Assembly (NCBI RefSeq): GCF_963931595.1
Contig: NZ_OZ007030.1
Span: 484,481 to 548,480, forward strand
Direction of reading: 5' to 3'
From: an uncultured Subdoligranulum sp.
GTDB lineage: Bacteria; Bacillota; Clostridia; Oscillospirales; Ruminococcaceae
DNA: 64,000 nt
The notes beneath the pieces were generated by a model, which saw nothing but the letters and a program-made list of their open reading frames with translations, searched no databases and was not told where the DNA came from. Made by a program: the position numbers and the translations under genes. Numbering within the stretch: the stretch's first letter is position 1; each line of letters starts with the position of its first letter. Below are positions 8,588-16,638 of this stretch, in pieces.

Positions 8588-9688
8588 ATGGCTGAATTCA
8601 ATGCAATGGACACCGCCGCCTTCAAGGGCGTGTGGGTTTTCTGCGAGCAGCGCGAAGGCCAGATCCAGACCATCAGCTATCAGCTGCTGAGCGAAGGCCG
8701 CAAGCTGGCCAACGACCTCGGCGTTGAGCTGTGCGGTGTCGTCATGGGCAGCGAGCTCAATGAAGATTACATCAAGGCGCTGGGCGGCTACGGTGCCGAC
8801 CGCGTTTACTACCTGGACAGCCCCCTGCTGAAGGACTACACCACCGACGGCTATGCCAAGGCGCTGTGCGACCTCATCATGGAGAAGAAGCCCGAGATCA
8901 TGCTGATCGGCGCCACCAACCTGGGCCGTGACCTTGGTCCCCGCTGCGCTGCCCGTCTGCACACCGGCCTGACCGCCGACTGCACCCATCTGGACGTGGA
9001 TGTGGAGAAGTACAAGAACTTCCTGCGCACCACCTCCAACATCGATGTGGACAACACCAAGTTCGAGGAGAACACCAACCTGAAGATGACCCGTCCGGCC
9101 TTCGGCGGTCACCTGATGGCCACCATCATCTGCCCCCGCTTCCGTCCCCAGATGTCCACCGTCCGTCCCGGCGTTATGCAGACCCAGGCCTACGATGAGG
9201 CCGGTGCCGCCAAGGTCGTGGTCGAGAAGATCGCCCCGGCCCTGACCGCCGATGACATCCATGTGGAGATCCTGGACATCAAGAAGAGCGCCAAGAAGAT
9301 GGTCGACCTGATCGGTGCCGATGTGGTCGTTTCCGTCGGCCGTGGCATCAGCTCCGATGTGGACAAGGGCATTGCCCTGGCCGAGGAACTGGCCGGTGTT
9401 CTGGGCGGCGTCGTGGGCGCTTCCCGTGCCGTCACCGATGAAGGCTGGCTGTCCAGCGATCATCAGGTCGGCCAGACCGGCAAGACCGTGCATCCCCGCA
9501 TCTACGTGGCCCTGGGCATCTCCGGCGCCATCCAGCATGTGGCCGGTATGCAGGATTCCGATACCATCATCGCCATCAACAAGAACGAGAGCGCACCCAT
9601 CTTCGATGTTGCCACCTACGGCATCGTCGGCGATCTGTTCAAGGTCGTTCCCGAACTGATCAAGGAGATCCGCGCCGCCAAGGCCTGA
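8588..9688 (+). CDS. etfA: electron transfer flavoprotein alpha subunit
   Basis: FAD-binding alpha subunit of the Bcd-Etf complex. An upstream in-frame TTG overlaps the end of etfB, but the ATG at 8588 follows GGAAGGAG and repeats the ACGTACAATG context of etfB, giving 366 residues. The C-terminal FAD domain is clear: SVGRGISSDVDKGIALAEEL, SSDHQVGQTGKTVHPRIYVA and GISGAIQHVAGM. It is the last gene of the butyryl-CoA operon, followed by a strong terminator. Confidence 0.96.
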   Translation: MAEFNAMDTAAFKGVWVFCEQREGQIQTISYQLLSEGRKLANDLGVELCGVVMGSELNEDYIKALGGYGADRVYYLDSPLLKDYTTDGYAKALCDLIMEKKPEIMLIGATNLGRDLGPRCAARLHTGLTADCTHLDVDVEKYKNFLRTTSNIDVDNTKFEENTNLKMTRPAFGGHLMATIICPRFRPQMSTVRPGVMQTQAYDEAGAAKVVVEKIAPALTADDIHVEILDIKKSAKKMVDLIGADVVVSVGRGISSDVDKGIALAEELAGVLGGVVGASRAVTDEGWLSSDHQVGQTGKTVHPRIYVALGISGAIQHVAGMQDSDTIIAINKNESAPIFDVATYGIVGDLFKVVPELIKEIRAAKA

Positions 9689-9711
9689 TCCGCTGGTCAT
9701 GTTGATCTGAA

Positions 9712-9750
9712 ATAAAAGGCGCCGCAGCGAAAGCTGCGGCGCCTTTGTTG
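9712..9750 (+). terminator. terminator of the butyryl-CoA operon
   Basis: A perfect 14-bp stem (9715-9728 with 9733-9746) capped by a GAAA tetraloop and followed by TTT-rich sequence. Its A-rich 5' flank may let it also stop the minus-strand DUF3169 transcript. Confidence 0.93.
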
Positions 9751-9758
9751 TGTTTGGC

Positions 9759-10532
9759 TTATTTGCCTGCGCGGATGCAGTGGATCAGATAGGTCAGCTG
9801 TCCGACGCCCCAGGGCAGGATGGCAACCACCATGGGCAGCGGACCGACCGGGAGGAAGAGGTTAAGCAAGGCTGTGATGACCCAGAGCAGAACCGAGGTA
9901 TAACTGACGACGATGTAGGCTGTATAGGCGGCCTCACCGATGCGGCGGCGCTCTGCCTCGTCGCAGCTGTCATACCACTTTTTGCGGAATTTGACATCAT
10001 AGACGCTGCCCTGTTTTTCGGGGTTCATGCGGCGGGACAAATCCACCACCTGGCGCTGCAGCGTGATGCAAAAGAAGAGTGCTGCCATGCTGAGAATCAG
10101 TATGGTAAAAGCGCTCGCATACGAGATGGCTCCCAGCGGCATCAGAGAAAGGTCCAGTCCCAACCCCAGAAAGACCAGAAATTGGGAAACGTTGATCCAA
10201 AGCATGGCCCAGTTCAGCCTGTGTTCAATCTGATCAGGCAGACGTTCATCATCCCCGTCCCAGAGGGAAAAAAGCTGCCGGGACCGATGCAGATGCCAAA
10301 AGGCGATGGCCAGAAAGGGGATGCACAGCAGGGAAAATGCGGGGCTGGCAAATCCAAGGGCCAGAGTGACCTGACGGGCCAGCGTATCAGGGGCTACTGC
10401 TTCATTCAACCAGTTGGAAAAAACACCGATGGTTATGCCTAGGACACCGCCCATCACGATGAGAAGAAGGAATCCCGGCAGCTTGCGGCGGTTCTCACGT
10501 CTGATTTTATCCTGCTTATCCATTGGTTTCAT
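9759..10532 (-). CDS. DUF3169-type membrane protein
   Basis: A 257-residue integral membrane protein of unknown function. I recognise the DUF3169 pattern, in particular NPEKQGSVYDVKFRKKWYDS followed by CDEAERRRIGEAAYTAY. About six hydrophobic segments are visible, including GFLLLIVMGGVLGITIGVF near the N-terminus and ALLNLFLPVGPLPMVVAILP near the C-terminus. The ATG at 10532 is chosen because GAGGAGG lies six bases upstream; it overlaps the regulator gene by 17 bases, so the two are translationally coupled. DUF3169 genes are commonly paired with small XRE regulators. The operator array upstream suggests the pair is kept off until a signal arrives. Confidence 0.8.
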   Translation of the reverse strand: MKPMDKQDKIRRENRRKLPGFLLLIVMGGVLGITIGVFSNWLNEAVAPDTLARQVTLALGFASPAFSLLCIPFLAIAFWHLHRSRQLFSLWDGDDERLPDQIEHRLNWAMLWINVSQFLVFLGLGLDLSLMPLGAISYASAFTILILSMAALFFCITLQRQVVDLSRRMNPEKQGSVYDVKFRKKWYDSCDEAERRRIGEAAYTAYIVVSYTSVLLWVITALLNLFLPVGPLPMVVAILPWGVGQLTYLIHCIRAGK

Positions 10533-10737
10533 GGTTGTCCTCCTCATAGGTAAAGATATCTTCCACGGTTATATGGCACAGCTTGGCCAGCTTCAGCGCC
10601 AGTGTCACGGAGGGGGAGTAATCCCCGCGTTCGATCTGGCTGATGGTCTGGCGGGATACCCCAGCCATGGCGCCCATCTGCTGTTGGTTGACCCCCAGCC
10701 GGGCGCGATATTCTTTCAGGCGATTGTAAAGCGGCAT
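10516..10737 (-). CDS. small XRE-family transcriptional regulator
   Basis: A 73-residue protein that is nearly all helix-turn-helix: RLKEYRARLGVNQQQMGAMA, VSRQTISQIERGDYSPSVTL and ALKLAKLCHITVEDIFTYEE. It lacks any sensor domain. Its stop lies inside the DUF3169 gene (17-base overlap). Its own promoter is embedded in three TGACAA-N6-TTGTCA palindromes, so autorepression is the simplest reading (inference). Confidence 0.9.
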   Translation of the reverse strand: MPLYNRLKEYRARLGVNQQQMGAMAGVSRQTISQIERGDYSPSVTLALKLAKLCHITVEDIFTYEEDNHETNG

Positions 10738-10769
10738 CCGTCCACCTTCCTTTCTCTATCAAAACGTAA

Positions 10770-10787
10770 TGACAAGGATTCGTGTCA
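10770..10787. promoter_or_regulatory. operator copy 1 of the XRE-DUF3169 operon
   Basis: Imperfect palindrome TGACAAGGATTCGTGTCA (TGACAA-N6-TTGTCA with one mismatch). It begins 21 bases before copy 2, that is two DNA turns, which would put bound dimers on the same face. Confidence 0.8.
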
Positions 10788-10790
10788 TAA

Positions 10791-10808
10791 TGACAACTAT
10801 TCTTGTCA
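10791..10808. promoter_or_regulatory. operator copy 2 of the XRE-DUF3169 operon
   Basis: TGACAACTATTCTTGTCA. This is the exact reverse complement of copy 3 over all 18 bases, including the central six, and it covers the expected transcription start region. Confidence 0.85.
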
Positions 10809-10813
10809 TTAAC

Positions 10814-10842
10814 AGTGTAGCATTGACAAGAATAGTTGTCAA
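10814..10842 (-). promoter_or_regulatory. promoter of the XRE-DUF3169 operon
   Basis: On the minus strand, TTGACA (10842-10837), a 17-base spacer and TACACT (10819-10814). The -35 box is the outer half of operator copy 3, and copy 2 begins at about the transcription start, so a bound repressor would block the polymerase directly. Confidence 0.8.
10824..10841. promoter_or_regulatory. operator copy 3 of the XRE-DUF3169 operon
   Basis: TGACAAGAATAGTTGTCA, starting 33 bases (about three DNA turns) from copy 2 and overlapping the -35 box. With copy 2 it forms an 18-base inverted repeat around a 15-base centre. Confidence 0.85.
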
Positions 10843-10851
10843 TCATTTTTG

Positions 10852-10883
10852 CAAAAAAATCCGCCCCGGCATTGCCGGAGCGG
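10852..10883 (-). terminator. terminator of the lipoprotein/FTHF ligase operon
   Basis: On the minus strand a 10-bp stem (10883-10874 with 10870-10861, one G-T pair), a three-base loop and a run of T. Confidence 0.9.
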
Positions 10884-10903
10884 CTGTTTCTTCAGCGGAA
10901 CGC

Positions 10904-11551
10904 TCAGATCTCGGCGTCCTTGCTGTTGGTATAGTCAAAGGTCACGCCCAGGGCGCCGGGCACGGCGTCCATCAGGGCATCCACGTCAGTGAGCTCGCTG
11001 TTGGTCATCACAAAGAGTACCTTGTCGCCGAAGGTGGCCACTCGGGCCTTGTCGGCCATGACGCAGACCCACTTGTTCATCTGGACGTTGTCCAGCACCG
11101 CGTCAGCAATGGTCTGGGCATTGGCCTCATCCTTGACCCGCAGCAGCACCAGGCTGTAGGCCTGGCTGCCGGTCAGCGACTCGGAGTAGACCGCGGCGTC
11201 CACCAGGGCCGCCTGATCGGCGGTCAGGCCGGTGTGGTAGGTGCACCAGCTGGCGTCGTTCAGGTCCACGGCGTTGGTGGTCAGCATCATCAGTTCCACC
11301 GGGTAGGCCTCATAGATCTTGTCCACCATGCCGCTGAGTTCGGCATCGGGGGTCAGGGCCACGCCGCTCTCGGGGGTGACCTCCATGCCGGGGTCGGAAG
11401 CCACACCATCGTCGGAAGCAACGGGATCATTGAGAATATCTTCCGGCAGCGGGGTGGGGGTGGCCTCGGCGGTCTCCTTGGAGTTGCTGCAGGCGGTGAG
11501 CGCCAGCGCGGCGGCCAGGCCCAGGCTCACAAAAAACAGTGCTTTTTTCAT
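10904..11551 (-). CDS. DUF4358-like lipoprotein
   Basis: A 215-residue secreted lipoprotein. The start is the ATG at 11551, which shares the ATGA overlap with the upstream cyclo-ligase gene and yields a clean lipoprotein signal (MKKALFFVSLGLAAALALTACSN, lipobox LTAC). An acidic, Thr/Pro-rich linker follows, then a compact domain (VDKIYEAYPVELMM to the end) resembling DUF4358, with YSLVLLRVKDEANAQTIADA and KVLFVMTNSEL. The family has no established function. The link to a folate enzyme is probably only transcriptional. The domain call rests on pattern recognition. Confidence 0.75.
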   Translation of the reverse strand: MKKALFFVSLGLAAALALTACSNSKETAEATPTPLPEDILNDPVASDDGVASDPGMEVTPESGVALTPDAELSGMVDKIYEAYPVELMMLTTNAVDLNDASWCTYHTGLTADQAALVDAAVYSESLTGSQAYSLVLLRVKDEANAQTIADAVLDNVQMNKWVCVMADKARVATFGDKVLFVMTNSELTDVDALMDAVPGALGVTFDYTNSKDAEI

Positions 11552-12096
11552 GGTAAAAGTCCTTTCTCGGTCAGAATTTCGTGGGATGGGAACCGGATAT
11601 CCCAGGTGTCGGCGGGCAGCTCCGGCCATACCAGGGCCGACGGGCAGACCAGCAGACGCTTTCCCTTAGCATGCGCCAAAAAGCGGTCATAATACCCGCC
11701 GCCGCGGCCCAGCCGTACCCCGTCCCGGCTCACGGCAAGGCAGGGGACCAGGAACAGGGCGTCCTCCGGCGGGCAGACGGCCGGAAGATCGGCGGGCGGT
11801 TCCGGAATGCCGTAGGCACCCCGCTGCAACAGGGAAAGATCAGGAATGTTCACCCACTCCATGGTGCCGTCCCCCGTGACCCGGGGCAGCAAAAGCTGCT
11901 TGCCGTCGGCGAGGGCGCGCTGCAGCATGGGAGCAGTATCCGGCTCGTCGGGCAGGGCGGCAAAGGCCAGCACGGTGCCAGCCTGCTGCCAGCAGGGCAG
12001 GGCAAAGAGCGCCCGGGCCATCTCCCGGCCGATATTCCCCATATCCAGTGTGCGACGCAGCGCTCTGGCGCGGGCACGGGCTTCCCGTTTGGTCAT
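11548..12096 (-). CDS. 5-formyltetrahydrofolate cyclo-ligase
   Basis: Converts 5-formyl-THF with ATP to 5,10-methenyl-THF, returning the storage form to the one-carbon pool. The 182-residue protein shows the family features: N-terminal KREARARARALRR (substrate region), VLAFAALPDEPDT, and the signature RLGRGGGYYDRFL near the C-terminus. It has its own promoter at 12127-12155 and is coupled by a four-base ATGA overlap to the lipoprotein gene. Confidence 0.93.
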   Translation of the reverse strand: MTKREARARARALRRTLDMGNIGREMARALFALPCWQQAGTVLAFAALPDEPDTAPMLQRALADGKQLLLPRVTGDGTMEWVNIPDLSLLQRGAYGIPEPPADLPAVCPPEDALFLVPCLAVSRDGVRLGRGGGYYDRFLAHAKGKRLLVCPSALVWPELPADTWDIRFPSHEILTEKGLLP

Positions 12097-12126
12097 GCGG
12101 ATACCCTCCTCTCACGGTTCGGGGCT

Positions 12127-12155
12127 ATCATACCACAGGGGACGCTGTCTGGCAA
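12127..12155 (-). promoter_or_regulatory. promoter of the cyclo-ligase operon
   Basis: Minus strand TTGCCA (12155-12150), a 17-base spacer and TATGAT (12132-12127), about 30 bases ahead of the start codon. Confidence 0.75.
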
Positions 12156-12211
12156 GTTACAAAATTCCGTATCCGCTCCTGTGAAAACTGCGGCAAAGCG
12201 GACAATTCATC

Positions 12212-12240
12212 TTGCCCGCAGGCGGGAAATAGAGTATAAT
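12212..12240 (+). promoter_or_regulatory. promoter of the surface polysaccharide operon
   Basis: TTGCCC (12212-12217), a 17-base spacer and consensus TATAAT (12235-12240). The start would lie about 80 bases ahead of rmlC; the leader shows no clear structure. Confidence 0.8.
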
Positions 12241-12328
12241 ATATCCTGTATTGTTATGCGCCAATATCCTCTTATCAAAATAAACACAGACATCTCATTG
12301 TGTAGGAAGTAAAGGAGCCGTATTCATC

Positions 12329-12895
12329 ATGGGCAAGTTCAATTTCATCAAGACCGAGATCCCCGAAGTGCAGATCATCGAACCGACGGTGTTCGGCGAC
12401 GACCGCGGCTATTTCATGGAAACCTATCAGATGGACGATTTCGCGGCGGCCGGCATCGACAAGCCCTTCGTGCAGGACAACCAGAGCCGTTCCACCAAGG
12501 GCGTGCTGCGTGGCCTGCATTTCCAGAAGAACCACACCCAGGGCAAGCTGGTGCGGGTGACGCTGGGCGAGGTCTTTGACGTGGCGGTGGACTGCCGTCC
12601 CCACAGCGCCACCTTCGGCAAATGGGTGGGTGTGACCCTCTCGGCGGAGAACAAGAAGATGCTCTACATCCCCGAGGGCTTTGCCCACGGCTTTGTGGTG
12701 CTGTCCGACGTGGCGGAGTTCTGCTACAAGTGCACCGATGTGTACGATCCCACCTCGGAGGGCGGCATCCCCTACGATGACCCCACCGTCAATGTGCAGT
12801 GGCCGGACTGCGGCTGCGAGCACAAGACCAGCGCCAAGGACAAGGAGCACACCCCCTTCGCGGAACAGAAGTTTGAATTCTTCGAGAAGTACTAA
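12329..12895 (+). CDS. rfbC: dTDP-4-dehydrorhamnose 3,5-epimerase
   Basis: Epimerises dTDP-4-keto-6-deoxyglucose in dTDP-L-rhamnose synthesis. The 188-residue cupin protein has IIEPTVFGDDRGYFMETYQ, the active-site segment RSTKGVLRGLHFQ (catalytic His), DVAVDCRPHSATFGKWVG and YIPEGFAHGFVVLS. The other rhamnose genes (rfbA, B, D) are not in this window. As first gene of an operon with an ABC exporter and two glycosyltransferases it points to a rhamnose-containing surface glycan. Confidence 0.95.
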   Translation: MGKFNFIKTEIPEVQIIEPTVFGDDRGYFMETYQMDDFAAAGIDKPFVQDNQSRSTKGVLRGLHFQKNHTQGKLVRVTLGEVFDVAVDCRPHSATFGKWVGVTLSAENKKMLYIPEGFAHGFVVLSDVAEFCYKCTDVYDPTSEGGIPYDDPTVNVQWPDCGCEHKTSAKDKEHTPFAEQKFEFFEKY

Positions 12896-12904
12896 GGAGT
12901 CACC

Positions 12905-13705
12905 GTGCAGAGTTTCAAAAACAGTTTTGCCAGTTTCTGGAAGTACCGGTATCTTCTGCAGAACCTGATCACCCGGGATTTCAAGCTGAAATACCGGCGC
13001 AGTGTGCTGGGCGTGGCCTGGAGCGTGCTCAACCCGCTGCTGACCTGTCTGGTCATGTTCCTGGTGTTCGATTCCATCATGAAGGGCCTGCGCGGGGAGG
13101 GCATTCCCAACTTCGCGGGCTTCCTGATCATCGGCCAGCTGCTCTTCAACTTCTTCCGGGAGTCCACCTCCATGGCCATGGAGAGCGTGCTGAAAAACGC
13201 ACCGTTGCTGCGCAAGGTCTATATCCCCAAGTACATCTTCCCCATGGAGAAGTGCTGCTTTGCGCTGGTCAACTGTGCCTTCAGCTTTATAGCACTGGTC
13301 ATCGTCTTTGTCATCACCTGGACGCCGGTGACCTGGACCACCGCCTGGATGGCCGTCTATCCGCTGATTATGCTCTTCTTCTTCAGCCTGGGCATCGGAC
13401 TGCTGCTGTCGGCGCTCTATGTCTTTGTGCGGGACATCATGCATATCTGGGAAGTGTTCTGCACGCTGCTGGTCTATGCCAGCGCCATCTTCTATGACCC
13501 CGAAACGCTGTCCGGCATCATGCAGCGGCTCATCCATATCAACCCCATGTACTGGTACATCACGGCTTTCCGCCGCTGTGTGCTGTGGGGCCAGGGGCTG
13601 GACGCCACCATGATGATCGTCTGCTTCCTCTGCGCCCTGGTCAGCATGGTGCTGGGCGTTGTGGTCTTCAAGAAAAACCAGGACAAGTTTGTCCTGTACA
13701 TGTAA
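12905..13705 (+). CDS. polysaccharide ABC exporter, permease subunit
   Basis: Membrane half of an ABC-2 type exporter of the Wzm/TagG class, moving a lipid-linked glycan across the membrane. It starts at a GTG nine bases after rfbC, preceded by AAGGAGT. Of 266 residues, the N-terminal part (FWKYRYLLQNLITRDFKLKY, then VLGVAWSVLNPLLTCLVMFL) is the family signature, and six hydrophobic segments are visible. The ATPase partner follows 12 bases later. Confidence 0.93.
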   Translation: MQSFKNSFASFWKYRYLLQNLITRDFKLKYRRSVLGVAWSVLNPLLTCLVMFLVFDSIMKGLRGEGIPNFAGFLIIGQLLFNFFRESTSMAMESVLKNAPLLRKVYIPKYIFPMEKCCFALVNCAFSFIALVIVFVITWTPVTWTTAWMAVYPLIMLFFFSLGIGLLLSALYVFVRDIMHIWEVFCTLLVYASAIFYDPETLSGIMQRLIHINPMYWYITAFRRCVLWGQGLDATMMIVCFLCALVSMVLGVVVFKKNQDKFVLYM

Positions 13706-13717
13706 GGGGGCGCACCT

Positions 13718-14494
13718 ATGGCAGCACAACAGCCGATTATCTCCATCGACCATGTCTCGATGCGCTTCAATCTGGCCAAGGAAAAGCACGAGAGCCTCAA
13801 GGAATACTTCGTGGCGCTCATGCACGGCGGCGTGCGGTTCGATGAGTTCTTCGCCCTGGATGATGTCAGCTTCGACATCATGCCGGGTGACTTCTACGGC
13901 CTCATCGGCCTCAACGGCAGCGGCAAGAGTACGCTGCTCAAGATCATCTCCGGCGTGTACAAGCCCTCCGGCGGCAAGGTGACGGTGCGGGGCACCATCG
14001 CCCCGCTGATCGAGCTGGGCGCCGGCTTCGACATGGACCTCACTGCTCGGGAGAACATCTACCTCAACGGCACGGTCCTGGGCTATACCCCCAAGTACAT
14101 CGCCTCCAAGTTCGACGACATTGTGGAATTCAGCGAGCTGAAGGATTTCCTGGATGTGCCGCTGAAAAACTATTCCTCCGGCATGGTGGCCCGCCTGGCC
14201 TTCGCCGTGGCCACGATGACCAAGCCGGATATCCTCATCGCCGACGAGATCCTCTCGGTGGGCGACTTCCTCTTCCAGGAAAAGTGCGAGCGCCGCATGG
14301 CGGAGCTGCTTTCGGGCGGCACCACGGTGATCCTCGTCAGCCATTCCATCGAACAGATCGAGCGGATGTGCAACAAGGTGGCCTGGCTGGACCACGGCCA
14401 TCTGCGCCGCAACGGCCTGACCGCCGATATCACCCCGGAATACCGCAGCTTCCAGAAGGAAGACGCCATGCCCGCCAAGCGGACGGAGGAATGA
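13718..14494 (+). CDS. polysaccharide ABC exporter, ATP-binding subunit
   Basis: ATPase of the Wzt/TagH class, partner of the upstream permease. At 258 residues it has Walker A GLNGSGKST, the ABC signature region YSSGMVARLAFAVA, Walker B PDILIADE and the switch LVSHS. It ends soon after the ATPase domain and so lacks the C-terminal glycan-binding domain of some Wzt proteins, which suggests export without recognition of a capped chain end (inference). Confidence 0.93.
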   Translation: MAAQQPIISIDHVSMRFNLAKEKHESLKEYFVALMHGGVRFDEFFALDDVSFDIMPGDFYGLIGLNGSGKSTLLKIISGVYKPSGGKVTVRGTIAPLIELGAGFDMDLTARENIYLNGTVLGYTPKYIASKFDDIVEFSELKDFLDVPLKNYSSGMVARLAFAVATMTKPDILIADEILSVGDFLFQEKCERRMAELLSGGTTVILVSHSIEQIERMCNKVAWLDHGHLRRNGLTADITPEYRSFQKEDAMPAKRTEE

Positions 14495-14501
14495 GCGACC
14501 C

Positions 14502-16373
14502 ATGAAGCAACAACCCAACAACGAACGCCCCGCCGACCTGGCCGTACAGGACAGCGTGGGCGGCATGGCCCGCCGGCTGCTCAACCCGGCCCATCTGCAG
14601 GACCTGGCCCGCCGTTCGGTGGCAACCCTGCGGGAACAGGGGGCCGAGCAGCTCTGGCGGGATGTGTCCTTTCGGGTGGGGCTGGCCTTCCACCACGACG
14701 ACTGGCGCCACCGGGCCGACCTGCCGCTGCGCCGCACGCTGAAAGCCCAGCGGGCCGCCAACCTGCAGGGCCCCTGCATCAGTGTGGTGGTGCCGGTGTA
14801 CAACACGCCGCTGCGCTTCTTTGACGAGATGGTCAAGAGCGTGCAGCGCCAGACATATTCGGGCTGGCAGCTGGTGCTGGTGGACGCCAGCGACGAAGCC
14901 CACGGGGAGGTATCCCGGCGGGCCCGGCAGTATGCCGCCAGGGACAGCCGCATCACTTACCACAAAATCCAGAATCAGGGCATTGCCGCCAACACCACGG
15001 CGGGTTTTGCCGCCGCCACCGGCGGGTATCTGGCCCTGCTGGACCACGACGACGTACTCTATCCCAACGCCCTCTTTGAATGTGTGCAGACCATCCAAAA
15101 GACCGGCGCGGATTTTGTCTACAGTGACGAGATCGTCCTCTCGGCGGACCTGAAACAGCTGGGCGGCTACCACTTCAAGCCGGATTTTGCCCCCGACTAT
15201 CTGCGGGGCGTCAACTTCATCACCCATCTGGCGGTGTTCAGCCGCCCGCTGCTGGACGCGGCGGGGGCCTACGAATCCAGCGAGTTTGACGGTGCCCAGG
15301 ACCACGACCTGATCCTGCGGCTCACCGAAAAGGCCCGCAAGATCGAGCACATCAAGCAGGTGCTCTACATCTGGCGGGGCCACTCGGGGTCCACGGCGGC
15401 GGGCATGGAGGCAAAACCCTACGCCATCGCGGCGGGGGAGCGGGCCATCGATGCCCAGCTGCAGCGGCTGGGCCTGCCCGGCCGGGCCATGGCGGTGCCC
15501 GATGCCCCCGGCGCCTTCCAGGTGCGGTACGAGCTGACCGGCCACCCGCTGATCAGCGTGCTGATCCCCAACAAGGACCACACCGACGACCTGGACCGCT
15601 GCCTGACAAGCCTATACAAGAACGCCGGGTACGACAATTTCGAGGTCCTCGTCATCGAGAATAACTCCACCGATCCTGCCACCGAGGCCTACTACCAGAC
15701 GCTGCCCCGACGGTTTGACCGCTGCCGGGTGGTGCGGTATGAGGGACCCTTCAACTTCTCGGCCATCAACAACTTCGGTGCCCGGTTTGCCAAGGGCGAA
15801 CATCTGCTGCTCCTCAACAACGACATCGAGATCCTCTCGGAGGATTTCCTGCGGGAACTGCTCAGCTACAGCCAGCGCCCCGACGTGGGCGCTGTGGGCG
15901 CCAAGCTCTACTACCCCGACGACACCATCCAACATGCCGGTGTGCTCATGGGCATCAACGGCAGCGCGGGCCACAGCCACAAGAGCTATCCCCGCACGGC
16001 GGTGGGGGATATGTACCGGCTGGTCACCACCCAGGACTATATGGCGGTCACCGGCGCCTGCCTGATGACCAAGGCTTCGCTGTATCAGGCGGCGGGCGGT
16101 CTCGACGAGGAAAAGTTCGCCGTGGCCTACAACGATGTGGACTACTGCCTGAAACTGTGGAAGCAGGGGTTGCTCAACGTCTACACCCCCCGGGCGGAAG
16201 CCTACCACTATGAGAGCAAGAGCCGGGGACTGGACACGCTGTCGGAGAATGCCAAGCGCTACGAGCGGGAGAAGGCCAACTTCTACGCCAAGTATAAGGA
16301 ATATATCGACAACTACGACCCCTACTACAACCCCCATTTCAACAATCTGTTTGAAAACTTCGGCCTGAAATAA
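14502..16373 (+). CDS. two-domain GT2 glycosyltransferase, first paralog
   Basis: A cytoplasmic sugar transferase of 623 residues with two GT-A (family 2) domains. Domain 1 begins at ISVVVPVYNTPLRFF (about residue 88) and has LLDHDDVLYPNALFE; domain 2 begins at LISVLIPNKDHTDDL (about residue 348) and has LLLLNNDIEIL and YNDVDYCLKLW. An N-terminal ~85-residue region is specific to this copy. Clear similarity along its length to the gene at 16639-18477 shows an ancient tandem duplication. Tandem GT2 domains are usual in rhamnan or similar repeat-unit glycan assembly; the exact sugar is unknown. Confidence 0.9.
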   Translation: MKQQPNNERPADLAVQDSVGGMARRLLNPAHLQDLARRSVATLREQGAEQLWRDVSFRVGLAFHHDDWRHRADLPLRRTLKAQRAANLQGPCISVVVPVYNTPLRFFDEMVKSVQRQTYSGWQLVLVDASDEAHGEVSRRARQYAARDSRITYHKIQNQGIAANTTAGFAAATGGYLALLDHDDVLYPNALFECVQTIQKTGADFVYSDEIVLSADLKQLGGYHFKPDFAPDYLRGVNFITHLAVFSRPLLDAAGAYESSEFDGAQDHDLILRLTEKARKIEHIKQVLYIWRGHSGSTAAGMEAKPYAIAAGERAIDAQLQRLGLPGRAMAVPDAPGAFQVRYELTGHPLISVLIPNKDHTDDLDRCLTSLYKNAGYDNFEVLVIENNSTDPATEAYYQTLPRRFDRCRVVRYEGPFNFSAINNFGARFAKGEHLLLLNNDIEILSEDFLRELLSYSQRPDVGAVGAKLYYPDDTIQHAGVLMGINGSAGHSHKSYPRTAVGDMYRLVTTQDYMAVTGACLMTKASLYQAAGGLDEEKFAVAYNDVDYCLKLWKQGLLNVYTPRAEAYHYESKSRGLDTLSENAKRYEREKANFYAKYKEYIDNYDPYYNPHFNNLFENFGLK

Positions 16374-16385
16374 GGAGGCACCGTC

Positions 16386-16634
16386 ATGAAAAATCGTTTT
16401 GACACCCAGCTTTTGATCGAGGGCCACGACCTGGACGAGGATGTGATCCACGAGGGTATCCTCAACTGCGCCGAGGGTGACTGCCTGCTGGTGGTGGGGG
16501 ACGAGGACCTGATCAAGGTGCACTATCACACCGACACCCCCTGGAAGGTGCTGGAATACGCCGCCACCCAGGGCGATATCCACACCATCATCATCGAGAA
16601 TATGGAGCGTCAGGCCAACGGCCTGCACGGCTGA
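16386..16634 (+). CDS. small DAK/YloV-like domain protein
   Basis: An 82-residue protein with a good ribosome site (AAGGAGG) between two glycosyltransferase genes, 12 bases from the first and 4 from the second. The segment CLLVVGDEDLIKVHYHTDTP followed by KVLEYAATQGDIHTIIIENM strongly resembles the region after the DAK2 domain in YloV/FakA-like proteins (typically VVGDxxxVKVHVHTxxPGxVLEYA). No kinase part is present. It could be a stand-alone fold with a ligand or protein partner in glycan synthesis, or a domesticated fragment. Function unknown. Confidence 0.75.
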   Translation: MKNRFDTQLLIEGHDLDEDVIHEGILNCAEGDCLLVVGDEDLIKVHYHTDTPWKVLEYAATQGDIHTIIIENMERQANGLHG

Positions 16635-16638
16635 TGCC

